A DNA stretch of 35,690 nt from Diphasiastrum complanatum (GCA_029204225.1 MU835845.1:1-35690); one strand, 5' to 3'; shown: positions 9,870 through 19,464, numbered from the stretch's first letter. Notes: generated by a model from the sequence alone, not told the origin. Translations and numbers: made by a program.

Positions 9870-10630
9870 TAATAAATTCTTGGAATATTAATGATGAACC
9901 AAATCCAGTGAGGATGCAAAGGGGACTCATTGGCACTGAAATCGAGTTTTTTGTGTTGATTGGGTGTTTCTTCTAGCTATTTTGCGACCAAAGACGCCAC
10001 CAAAGAGACTGATGGTGTGTAGTTGCAAAACGATGTTAAACTTTCCACAAAAAGTTACCAACAACTAGATGAACAATCACTTGGCCTTCTATTTTGGTAT
10101 TATTCTTCGTTGACCTAGCAGTAGATAGATCTGAATCACACCTATGCACAGTGAATCGAGAGAAGGTTCTTTTTTTTGTATTTTTTTAAATTTTGGTGAT
10201 TTTTTGTGTTTTCTGATGGTTTTCTGATGTTTTTGCAAATCTACTGGGAATTAATCTTTGCGCTTCAATTTGAAGGTTCTGTGAGTGAAACTGAAGCTAT
10301 CTGCAATTCGGTGAAGGTTTTTAATAAAAGAGTAAAAAGTTATCAAGTTTGATGACAATTTTGCCTCCTTTTTGCTCAAATCTGGCAGAAATGACCGTGT
10401 TGTTTTCTTTGATTTCTTAGATCCAAATGGATCTTAAGAATGGTGATCAAAGTACATTCCCCTGCTCAACAATCAGATTAGATTTCAAACAAGAAGATCC
10501 ACTCAAATCAAGTAAAATCACTCTCAATCTAATCCTAAAATGCAATTTTAACCCTACTTATGCCAAAACAAGATGCCTAATGCAAGCTAACATTCATCAA
10601 ACTATGCTGCAATCTGAAAAATTGGCATAG
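9870..10630 (-). mobile_element. Internal region of LTR element A (non-coding)
   Basis: This lies just downstream, on the minus strand, of the tRNA-Asp-like primer site at 10632-10649. No gag or pol coding is seen. Sequence around 10250-10330 (GTGAAACTGAAGCT, GGTGAAGGTTTTTAATA) resembles the internal repeat units of element B at 11531-12000. The left boundary is not found. The pattern resembles large non-autonomous LTR elements (LARD type). Confidence 0.4.
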
Positions 10631-10631
10631 C

Positions 10632-10649
10632 TCCTCGGCAACGGTGCCA
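10632..10649 (-). promoter_or_regulatory. tRNA-Asp-type primer binding site of element A
   Basis: The minus strand reads TGGCACCGTTGCCGAGGA, two changes from TGGCGCCGTTGCCGGGGA, the complement of the 3' end of plant tRNA-Asp used by many Ty3/gypsy-type elements. It sits four bases from an LTR end with TG/CA termini. Confidence 0.7.
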
Positions 10650-10653
10650 AAAT

Positions 10654-11415
10654 TGTTGTGGGGCTATTTTCTACCCTAGCCTCAACCCAAGATCCAAGCA
10701 CACAAGCATCAAGGAAACGAGGTTAGATGTCACGTGGAGGTTTGATCCCATGAGAGCAATAGCATAAATCAAAATCTAGCATGCATAGATGATCCACAAT
10801 TAACACTAAGATCCATTAACACTACCAATTAACACTACAACCATTAACCTTAAATCCACAAAGATAGAAGCTTACTCTTCTCTCTCTCTCTTTCTCTCTC
10901 ACAAAAACATAAGAAATGGCAATCCCAATAAGAACCAAATCCAACAATTAGCAAATACAAAAAAAGCATGAGAGATGGAGGAAAAGAGATATAGAGCAAG
11001 GACATTTCACATCCATTCCATAAGAGGGCCAACCTTCTTGTATTGAAATGAAAAGAAAAACATGTACAATGATTCAAAATTGCTACTTTTATAGTGAATT
11101 GAGGAGATGGGCGTACCAATTCCTATTGTCTAATCTTAACCTAAGTACTCAAAAAGTGGAAAGAACCCATTCATTAATTGGAGGACCCAATTTGAAAATG
11201 AATTTTGGTGGGAACCCCTATTTTATTCACTAACTTGACTTTTAGGCCCTGCAACATTAAAAGTCCCACAAAAAGGCCTAAAGTACTTTTATTGACTTTC
11301 TAATCAATCAATCTCTATGTGATCATCGGGTTGGACTTACACATGCAAGGTGCCAAATCTCTCTCACTTATTAACTAGGGTTAGGGCTTCCTTGAAATCA
11401 GCAAACCCTCCAACA
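10654..11415 (-). repeat. LTR A (minus orientation), 762 bp
   Basis: The block starts TGTTGTGGGG and ends CCCTCCAACA on the plus strand, giving 5-bp inverted termini TGTTG/CAACA, and it abuts the primer site. On the minus strand a TATA box, CTATAAAAGTAGC (about 11085-11097), precedes ...TTGTACATG, the same layout as in LTR B. It contains a CT-rich microsatellite at 10875-10900. No ORF is credible. Confidence 0.6.
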
Positions 11416-12369
11416 AAAAGGCTTAAAAAAAACTGGAAAAGGTAAATTTTGCGTGAAAGGAGGTGAGAATGATGGGAGCGAGGGTTAAAAGGCACTTTTT
11501 TGCTTACAGATCAATCAATACTTGAAAACTAACTCTCGCAAACTTCATCACTAATGGAAAACAACATTCTAAAGACAATGGGATGGTCTGCAAAGGTTAC
11601 TCCTAAGTGGATTTTTTAGATATGATGATTTTCATGATTTTTAAGCATTTAAATCCACTTTTCAGCTCACTAGAATCAAACTAACTCTTGCAGCCTTTTC
11701 TGTGTCCTTTCTCAATGAGATGGAACTTCAGAATTCTGTACGAAGGTTACTTCATACTGGAACTAGAAATTTGGATGTCTGCGAGGTTTTAGCCTGTTTT
11801 TCCTATCTTTTTGATCTTGGGAACCTTTGTATAGGGCTTTAAACATCAATTTAACTCTCGCAGGATTTACTATGTCACTATCTCATTGAAATAGAGCTTC
11901 AGTAGCCTGTGTGAAAGTTAATTTTTAGTTTTGAAATTTTTTTTATTTTTACAAGGGATTTTTGAATTTTTATGAGTTTTTCTTTGATTTTTCAAAATCT
12001 GTTGGGAAGTAACCTTCACATGCTTCTATGCAGGTCTAGGACAATACCTTGGAGCTGCTGCCAGTCATGCAAAAATTAGTTTCTGGTGGTTTTTGAGAAA
12101 TAAGGTCTGGAGTGGTTTTTGGCCATTTTTTTTTCCTCCAAAATAGATTTGAACGTTTTTGATGGTTTTCAAAGATTGTGATGGGATGTAGAGCCCTTAG
12201 AGGCTGTTTTGCGTCTCCACTACCCTTCCACACCTCCTCCGCTAGCTCTCAATAGTCCAATCACCAAAAAGAAAACAAAACAAGCTAACTCTACCCCAAA
12301 ATCCACCTAAAACACACTAAAAAGCAAAAACAACTAAAAGAACAACTATAGCTAGTTAGTGATAGCCTA
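11416..12369 (-). mobile_element. Internal region of LTR element B with tandem units
   Basis: No protein-coding signal is present on either strand. Three related units begin AACTCTCGCA (11531), AACTCTTGCA (11683) and AACTCTCGCA (11853), 152 and 170 bp apart, each followed by GARAT(A/G)GARCTTCAG-like and GAAGGTTA-like blocks. The region ends at the primer site of element B. It most resembles the interior of a non-autonomous LTR element. Confidence 0.5.
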
Positions 12370-12387
12370 TCCCCGACAACGACACCA
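12370..12387 (-). promoter_or_regulatory. tRNA-Asp-type primer binding site of element B
   Basis: The minus strand reads TGGTGTCGTTGTCGGGGA, three changes from the tRNA-Asp primer TGGCGCCGTTGCCGGGGA. All three changes are transitions of C to T on this strand, as expected from cytosine deamination. It lies one base from the LTR start. Confidence 0.7.
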
Positions 12388-12388
12388 C

Positions 12389-13245
12389 TGTAGGGTGTGT
12401 AGAATAATCAGTGAGCAGCCCTCGGCCTGTCAAGTTAGAACACAAGATACGTTCCTAACTATACTTAGTTGCTAGTTTAGATGCTTACTAACTCTACTTT
12501 AACACTATCCAACCCTAACTCTAGCTCCACTAACTCTAAACACAAACATTCATCATGATTGAGGGTGAAAAGAGAGAGAGAGAGAGACAAAGAGTTGAGA
12601 TGGAGGTTAGCTCAAATGCTCAATGTCACACTTATGGAGAAACCACAACTAGCTATAAACACAAACAATAGAAACTAGAAACAAATAGCAAAACACAACA
12701 ATAAGCATAAGCAAGATGGATTAGCACTTGAAAATGCTTGAGCTCACAACATAGTAGAGTCTCCTCCTCTCTATTAGCATGTAAAATGGTTACAAATGGT
12801 GTTTTTTTATCTTTGGGGTGGCCCTTACCCCTTGCTTCCTATTGGCTACTTGCAAGGTGGGATTGAAATCTACACCCTTCACAAGAAGCACAAACTAATC
12901 TATGGTGTGGAAAGAAACACACCCCCATCTACCACCGTTTGACTTTTTACTATTTCACAAAACTTAGAAACTTAGGCATAAACTTTGGCCTCTTAATATT
13001 ATTTTAATTACATGGCCCGTACTCTAGGAGAACCAAAAGTACCAAGAACTTACCAAGAATGAAAGAGATAGAAAGAAAGCATGAAGGGTGTCAGTCAAAA
13101 TTCCCGAACCATATGGTTATATCCTATTCCATAATGTCACCACAATGCCCCCTCCCATCAGCATGGCCTTCCTTGTGGACGTTTCAAGTCCGACAGAGAA
13201 CCGTTTATGATACCATGCCTTCAATAGGGAAAAACAAGGGCTACA
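12389..13245 (-). repeat. LTR B (minus orientation), right end uncertain
   Basis: It begins TGTAGGGTGTGTAG next to the primer site. A GA microsatellite lies at about 12570-12590. On the minus strand an A/T-rich TATA-like run is followed by ...CATTTTACATGC, parallel to LTR A. A CTACA at 13241-13245 would give 5-bp inverted termini, but the inverted repeat arm 13095-13265 crosses that point, so the boundary is not secure. Confidence 0.45.
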
Positions 13246-13265
13246 CTCCTTCCTAGAATTGGGAA
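13095..13265 (-). repeat. Right arm of the ~165 bp inverted repeat (partner 9430-9595)
   Basis: The minus strand repeats, in order, CCCAATTCTAGGAAGG, TCCACAAGGAAGG, TGTGGTGACATTATGGAATA and GGATATAACCATATGGTTCG, matching the left arm. It overlaps the outer end of LTR B. Confidence 0.65.
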
Positions 13266-13886
13266 TGTTGACTATCTTTAACTCCACCAAAAACTCTCTC
13301 TCTTCTCTTTCTCAAACAACTTGCACACAAACTAACATTGCTGAATTAATACTTTCCATTGAATTTTCGTATATCCCAAACATGGGAGTAAAAGACACAC
13401 AAATTGTGAGCTAATAAACACACATGTTCAACTCAGTAGTGTTGAAAAAAACAGTGCCAAAAGTATCAAAATGGGATTCCTGCAGACATACAATACTACC
13501 AAATTTGAAACAAAATAGTTCCAAATATGTCAGATCTGAGCTCTCAAAATAAGAGAAGAACCAAAAGTCCCAATATGTACTTTCAATATGTTCTGCCATA
13601 GTACCCAAGAACTCACATGATCGATGTGTAAATAAAGATCAATAGTTTCTATTGATTGGTTAAGATTTTTAAAACCAGTTATTGCTAAAGTAGGGCCAAT
13701 CAGTTTAAAACTAAAAATTGTCTATCATACCCAAATTGAAGAATAGAGAACCAAAGTTAGTACTCTGAAACATGAAAAGACTCAGGGACGTGTTATAAGT
13801 ATAAATCCATGGTTCTCTAGAGTAATAAATATTGTTGTTGAAATACTTCAAGGGTACCAAAGCAATCAGCACTGAAAAAAACTTAC
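13266..13886. other. Unassigned spacer
   Basis: AT-rich sequence with recurring short words such as AAACAAAATAGT and ACCAAAAGT. No coding motif or repeat partner is seen. Confidence 0.35.
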
Positions 13887-14224
13887 TCTTTCCAAGCCCC
13901 TTGTGAGCCCAAGCCCTGACCTCCTCTCGTTGCACCCTGGTTTCACACAAAAGTCTTTGGTGCTTATGGTCACAGCAAAACATAACGGATGGTAAGAATG
14001 CCTGTAGGCAAACATGAATGATTCGAGAAGAAAGGTGGAGTCTAAAGACTCGTCGCATGCAACGCAAACCCAAGGGCGTGGATATAGTCTTCCCCACCCA
14101 CCACGTGAGGTCTCGGGAACAAAGTGAATTTGTGCCCCCGGCTGATCTTCTCTTGCATGAGGTTCACAAAATCAGTGTGACCTTGAGCATCCATCCAATC
14201 TGACTCCAGCTTTTTGTATTCCCT
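13887..14224 (-). pseudogene. Exon-like fragment of unknown family with splice-like borders
   Basis: On the minus strand a good acceptor (TTGGATTTTTATTGCAG, up to 14225) is followed by an in-frame 60-codon stretch: REYKKLESDWMDAQGHTDFV, then MQEKISRGHKFTLF and GGEDYIHALGFALHAT. A stop (TAG) follows at 14042-14044. A second frame continues protein-like (LLCETRVQREEVRAWAHKGL) to a strong donor GTAAGT at 13881-13886. The family is not recognised. The frame switch suggests a pseudogene or a captured exon. Confidence 0.4.
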
Positions 14225-14389
14225 CTGCAATAAAAATCCAAATTATTACAAAATAGCACCAAACAATAAACAACAATACTAAACAATAGCCAACATTGTA
14301 TATACTATACAATAGCTTCAAAACTATCAAGCATTTTCAAAAACTACCAAACAAAGCATAAAAGTGCCAAACAGTACTAAAAAGCGTTC

Positions 14390-15067
14390 AAGTTCTAGTG
14401 GCTAAAATGGCCAATAACTAGTTTTCTAGAGATATGACACATGGCACCAATCTAATGATTGCATGAGCCAAATATTTTGAATAGGTGTCACATCCCATGT
14501 GTAGAGACAGCTCACACGTGTGGAAATAGCTGAAGTAGGCGAGTTTTTTGCTTCTAGAAGATTTCCATGAAGATCTCCATATAGTAGGAAAATAGACCAA
14601 AATGCCCAAAATGAAAAGTTTTGATCCAAGTGTCAAATTGCATGATGGTGACAAGTCATACTCACACGTGTGAGATCTGATGCATGATCAGTACCTCGAG
14701 CTCCAAAAGTGTATATATAGAGAGGCTTATTTGGCCATAATCAATGTGAGACACCAATCTTGGTTTTGGAAGCAAGTTTGAGTGATTCTCTTCATTTGTC
14801 TACATTTGTTTCGATTGTTTTGAGGTGCTATCAATGTGTACTTGATTTTCAGGTTGGAGTCCGTACTCAGACAGTGTTTCACACGTGTGAAACCAGAAAG
14901 TACACCTACCTTCAATTAATGATTGTTCTTGTTAGGATTTTGTATCTAGAATTGATCTAGATTGATCTTAATCTCAAGTAGATTGATAGATCAAGTAATC
15001 TAACAACCAATCCCTCTTGAGGATCAGATTAGAATCCACTCTTGGTCCTTTTTGTACTTTTTGCACA
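14390..15067 (+). repeat. 5' LTR of E2, 5'-truncated
   Basis: It matches about 17245-17924 base for base over most of its length. It starts abruptly at CAAGTTCTAGTGGC, whereas the 3' LTR has about 140 bp more. A TATA box lies at about 14710-14718 (GTATATATAG). Three CACACGTGTG palindromes occur at 14512-14523, 14662-14673 and 14878-14891. The end is TTTTTGCACA, directly before the primer site. Confidence 0.85.
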
Positions 15068-15079
15068 TGGTATTAGATC
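15068..15079 (+). promoter_or_regulatory. Primer binding site of E2
   Basis: TGGTATTAGATC directly after the LTR end is a mutated form of the initiator-Met tRNA primer site TGGTATCAGAGC. This sets the element's orientation. Confidence 0.7.
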
Positions 15080-15668
15080 CTAGTACAAGAGGTTTTGTTG
15101 AAATTGTTACGGTTAATCCAAATCAAAGACAAAATTAGCAATTTTTTGGAAACTAGTCAAATTTTGTGTAGCGAGTTGGATTTGATAGCTATCCTCAAAA
15201 TTTTTGGTCCAGATCTTGTTGCAGGCTGTAGAAACTCTTTTCACACGTTTGAGGGCGTACAGCTCCAGTTTTGACTGAGAAATTTCAAAAATTTGCAGAA
15301 TTTGACAAACATATCCAATTTGAATGATTTTTGGTGCAAAATCAAGCATTTTCTATAGTGAATCTAATCCCTTGATTAGTTCTTGGATTAGACTAGCCAA
15401 AAAATTAAAATTGAAGCTTGAATTAGGTGCACTAATTGATCTTGTCTAATTTTTTGAGTGTATGTTGAGGTTGAAGAGAGAAATTGCTAAAAATCATAGA
15501 TTAAGGAGTGATTTGCAAGTTTGAGACTAGAATCTAAATTTCCATCATTTTAGATTGGTTCATGAGTGATAGGATTGAGTCTATAAGCTTTCTAAATTGC
15601 TAGAAGACTTTAGATTCAGATCTCTTAGAGAAATCATAAGAGCTTCTAGTGCTTTTTCACATTCAAAA

Positions 15669-15920
15669 ATGGCATCAATGGGTGGTTTTTTGCTTGAAAC
15701 TAGTGAAAGACTTACATCCACTAATTATGCTACTTGGATAGTTCGAATGGAGTCTTTGGTTGTCTTCATGATCTTTATGACATAGTACTTGAGGTGGAAG
15801 TAGAACTTCAAGGAGGAGTTGAATTGGTAAGTACAAAAAGAGATGTAGAGTTGCATTACATTGCATAAAAATGAATGTAAGTAATGAACTTTTGAAGGAA
15901 ATCTCATCTTCTACCACATA
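15669..15920 (+). pseudogene. copia gag N-terminal region, broken
   Basis: The start MASMGGFLLETSERLTSTNY and ATWIVRMESL match the gag N-terminus of E3 (MASMNAYLLDSSDRL...). The frame is lost at 15783; other frames then give LHDLYDIV and CIKMNVSNELLKEISSSTT, also gag-like, up to about 15915. Gag forms the particle in intact elements. A short direct repeat AAAAGGCATGGGA (15921-15952) marks the junction to the next fragment. Confidence 0.75.
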
Positions 15921-15947
15921 TAAAAGGCATGGGATTCATTAAAAGGC

Positions 15948-16142
15948 ATGGGACATTTTGCATCCGAGTGCTACAAGAAGAAGAATGCCCAAGAGAAGGA
16001 CAATCAAGGCAATCTACTGCTTGAGGAGGAGGAGGAAGAAGGCAATCTATCTTTGATGGTATCCTCACCACAAACATCTAATCAAGACACTTGGTGGATT
16101 GATAGTGGGGCAAGCTCTCACATGACTCACCAAAAAGACTAG
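15948..16142 (+). pseudogene. copia gag zinc knuckle and protease start
   Basis: The frame gives GHFASECYKKKNAQEKDNQ, the last part of a CX2CX4HX4C knuckle with the first two cysteines missing. An acidic run (LLLEEEEEEG) follows, then TWWIDSGASSHMTHQKD with the aspartic protease active-site triad DSG. It ends in a stop at 16140. Everything from here to the RT end is absent. This is a remnant, not a working protease. Confidence 0.8.
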
Positions 16143-16185
16143 TTTTCTAATCTACTTTCTTACAATAGTTCTAAGAGATTTTTCC

Positions 16186-16536
16186 TTGTCTAGTGAATTT
16201 AGAATGGTAGATCTAGGACTTCTTAAAGTTATACTTGGAATAGAAGCCACTAGAAGTAATGATTTTACTTTCATATGTCAATCTAATTATGCTAGATCAA
16301 TTTTAGCAAAATTTGGCATGATTGATTGTAAAGGAGTTGAAACTCCCATGGAGCTAAGTGTAAAAGTTTCTAAGAAAAGTGATGAAGCATCCTTGAGGAC
16401 ATCACTACCTATAGAATGCTTATTGGTTCCTTGATATACTTAACCATCACTAGACCCGATCTTAGTTTTTGTGTTGGCAAATTAAGTCAATACATGCAAA
16501 GTCCATTAATATGTCATTGGAAAGGAGCAAACAAGG
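16186..16536 (+). pseudogene. copia RT C-terminal (thumb) fragment
   Basis: FRMVDLGLLKVILGIEATRS, FICQSNYARSILAKFGMID and GVETPMELSVKVSKKSDEAS match the region after the YVDD box. The YVDD box itself and all earlier RT are missing. The frame breaks at about 16434; LTITRPDLSFCVGKLSQYMQ continues in another frame to about 16505. Confidence 0.8.
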
Positions 16537-17087
16537 GTGTTAAGGTACATCTCGGCTACAAACGACCTTGGCATAGTTTATGAAAGGACTAATATTTGTT
16601 TGAGAGCATATTCAGACTCAAGTTTTGCAGGTGACAAGATGGATAGAAGATCCATATGTGCATTTGCTACGTTCTTATGTGGAGGAGCTATATCTTGGCT
16701 TTCCAAAAAGCAAGATACCATCTCTCTTTCATCATAGAATCCGAGTATAAAGCTATGACAACAACAACAAAGGAGGTTCTTTGGCTTAAAAGGCTTGAGG
16801 AGCTACATGTGATCAAGGATGAAGACATTCCATGCATATCTTGTGACAATCAAGCAGCTCAACAACTTGCAAACAATCCAGTCTTCCATGCTCGAACAAC
16901 GCACATTGAGATTTCACATCATTTTGTGAGGGAGAAAGTGCAAGAAAAGGAGATCAAGCTTATTCATGTTTCATCATCAGATTGCATTGCTGATATACTC
17001 CCCAAGGCATTGCCTAAAGATCCATTTGTAAAATTAAGATTGGCTCTTGGAGTTATAGATAGATCTATGCTAGATTTACCAGGCTAG
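16537..17087 (+). pseudogene. copia RNase H, frameshifted
   Basis: RAYSDSSFAGDKMDRRSICA and ISWLSKKQDTISLSS carry the first catalytic aspartate. At about 16735 a frameshift replaces the usual SSCEAEY by a stop; the next frame resumes ESEYKAMTTTTKEVLWLKRL, CDNQAAQQLANNPVFHARTT, HFVREKVQEKEIKLIHVSSS and ADILPKALPKD, ending MLDLPG-stop. Catalytic E and D residues are still visible. Apart from the shift the domain is nearly complete. Confidence 0.85.
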
Positions 17088-17090
17088 ATT

Positions 17091-17100
17091 TACCAGGAGG
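17091..17100 (+). promoter_or_regulatory. Polypurine tract of E2
   Basis: TACCAGGAGG immediately precedes the 3' LTR start TGTGTGAAAA. A 15-bp duplication (GCTAGATTTACCAGG) occurs just upstream at the pol stop. Confidence 0.55.
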
Positions 17101-17924
17101 TGTGTGAAAATGCAAAAATCATGCTTGGTAGAGGCCAAAATCTTGTATATAGGATAAACACACATGTGTGGAGCCTGTTCCCACGTGTGAAATTAGTGTA
17201 CTTGTCATGTACCATAATCATGTATGTTGTCCATATGATTTAATTCAAGTTCTAGTGGCTAAAAAGGCCAAAAACTAGTTCTCTAGATTATATGACACAT
17301 GGCATCAATCTATTGATTGCATGAGCCAAATACTTTGGATAGGTGTCACATCCCATGTGTAGAGGACAGCTCACATGTGTGGAAAAAACTGAACTAGGCG
17401 AGTTTTTGCTTCTAGAAGATTTCTATGAAGATCTCCATATAGTAGGAAATTGGACCGAAAATGCCCAAAATAGAAAGTTTGATCCAAGTGTCAAAATTGC
17501 ATGATGATGACAAAGCATCCTCACACGTGTGAGATTTGATGAATGATCAGTACCTTGAGCTCCAAAAAGTGTATATATAGAGGCATATTTGGCCACAATC
17601 AACATGAAACATCAATCTTGATTTTGGAAGCAATTTTGTGTAATTCTCTCTATTTGTCTACATTTGTTTTGATTGTTTTAAGGTTCTATCACAGTATACT
17701 TTGTTTTCAGGTTGGAGTCCGTACTCTGACAGGGTTTCACATGTGTGAAACCAGCAAGTACATTTACCTTCATTGCTGATTGTTCTTGTTAGGTTTTTAT
17801 GTCTAGAATTGATCTAGATTGATCTTAATCTTATGTAGATTGATAGATCAAGTAAATCTAACATCCAATCCCTCTTGAGGATCAGATTAGGTCCACTCTT
17901 GGTCCATTTTGTACTTTTTTTACA
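17101..17924 (+). repeat. 3' LTR of E2, full length
   Basis: It starts TGTGTGAAAATGC (or TGTGAAAA at 17103) after the polypurine tract and ends TTTTTTTACA. TATA box at about 17567-17576. G-box palindromes are at 17182-17190 and 17521-17532. The positions matching two of the 5' LTR palindromes read CACATGTG here (17372-17381 and 17737-17750), a CG to CA change typical of deaminated methyl-cytosine. Confidence 0.85.
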
Positions 17925-18827
17925 AATGAGACACATAAAGACTTTTCGGCTTGATAAAATTTGATGTCTCCCAAAAAAGAATTCCTACTATTGTTTAGCA
18001 CAATAAGAATTCCCTCACCCATCAAATCCTATTATGCTTAGTGAGACTCAAAACTCATTATGCTCTATACAACATTTTAAGCTCTTTTTTTTTACCCTCC
18101 CTAGCGGTAATTATAGAACAAGATCAAGATTAAGAGCAATATCCATATCTTGGATCTACAAACCTATTTGACATTGATCCACTCAATATGGTTAATCCTA
18201 GCCAAATTTGATAAGTGTGGAATAGATGGAACTGACTTAAGAATTCTAGTTGCCTTCAGGATCTTTTAACTAAGTATCTATATAGTCAGATAATTTTACA
18301 AATATCGTTGTCAGACATCTGTGATAGCCATGCTTACAACTCATCTGAGGTGTCTAAGACAATCTTGAAATTGTAGCTAATGATTTGTTGTCAATTCTTG
18401 CAAGAAGTACTAAAAGGAGAGCCATGGTTCACGCATTAAAGAATAGAACATATTATACTTCATCAAGAACAACATACATGATACTAGATTCTGAATGTGC
18501 ATGGATCATTTTAACAATCATAGATCAAAACTAGTGAATTTGTTGATAGAAGAAGATTATTGGATGAAAATTTGTAGAGGTTGCATATGAGAGTGCACTT
18601 CAAAGGGTGTCCCTCTTCTTTCTTGCTATTGCTATGTCTCTTGCTATCACTTATGCAAAGTACTCCCTTTGAGAGTTCGTGTAATGCCTCTTCTATATTT
18701 GATCTCTCTCCCATCTCTCTCTTTTTCTCTCTAACTTGCTATTGTTCTAGTTTTTATATGTACACTTTTTGAATGATAAATTATGTATACTAAACTAATC
18801 TATGATAATACTTCAATGATGACTAAT
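17925..18827. other. Unassigned spacer between E2 and E3
   Basis: About 900 bp of AT-rich sequence without coding or repeat signals that I could recognise. A CT-rich patch is at about 18700-18732. Confidence 0.4.
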
Positions 18828-19451
18828 TGTTGAAAATACAGCAAAAAAACTCTAATAAATGTTTGAAATGATGGAGAAAGCACCTTGAATGGATCCAATT
18901 GAGACCCTATAGCAAAAACACCAACCAATTTAGCGTTTCCTAGCTTCACCTTGGCTTGAACTCCACTTTAAGGCTCAAATTCTTGCAATATCCTTCACAC
19001 GTGTGAAAGTGTGGACCACCACAGGCAGAGTACAGTATCTGAACTTGCTAGTCAATCCCACAATTGCAAAGTACTCAACACAAATAGCAAATATCAAGCA
19101 TATGGATCAGCAACAACATTGGTAGATGGAAAACCATACTTTTACTCATAATTTGATGGAGAAACCATCACATACTTATACATTAGTGTCTCAGATCTGA
19201 GCATTTTAGGGCTTCTCTGAACTCATCATAATCTAACCCTAATATCTAACTTAATTGATCATTGTATCCACCCTAATTAGGGGTCTTGATCTTGAGATCC
19301 AAAAACAATAAAAAAACATGCTATTTTTTTTGTCTATTTTCTCTCTACCCTATCCAAGCACTTTTTGGCCTTATTTCAAAGGTGCCATTACAATGTAAGA
19401 TGTAGAATAAGACTTTAGAAATTAGTCCAAACTAGCTTGTGAATTTTAACA
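18828..19451 (-). repeat. 3' LTR of E3
   Basis: On the plus strand it runs from TGTTGAAAATACAGC to GAATTTTAACA. The first 20 bp resemble the start of the right LTR (TGTTGAAAAGACAGCGAAAA), and 19150-19430 matches 22112-22375 closely. A perfect TTCACACGTGTGAA palindrome lies at 18994-19007. Confidence 0.75.
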
Positions 19452-19464
19452 CTCCTCCTCACAA
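19452..19464 (-). promoter_or_regulatory. Polypurine tract of E3
   Basis: The minus strand reads GTGAGGAGGAG between the RNase H stop and the LTR start TGTTAAAATTC. Confidence 0.65.

Larger units (their letters stand above)
14390..17924 (+). mobile_element. Ty1/copia retrotransposon E2, internally deleted
   Basis: Two LTRs in direct orientation enclose, in order, a primer site, gag start, a zinc-knuckle/protease fragment, an RT end, RNase H and a polypurine tract. Integrase and most of RT are missing. The 5' LTR lacks the first ~140 bp present in the 3' LTR. Gag and LTR motifs relate it to E3, which lies tail-to-tail on the other strand. All genes are broken, so it could only move with help. 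Confidence 0.85.

Noticed and set aside
12389-13245. Firm LTR B boundary at CTACA 13245
   Set aside because: The inverted repeat arm continues past this point on both copies, so the 5-bp inverted termini may be a coincidence.
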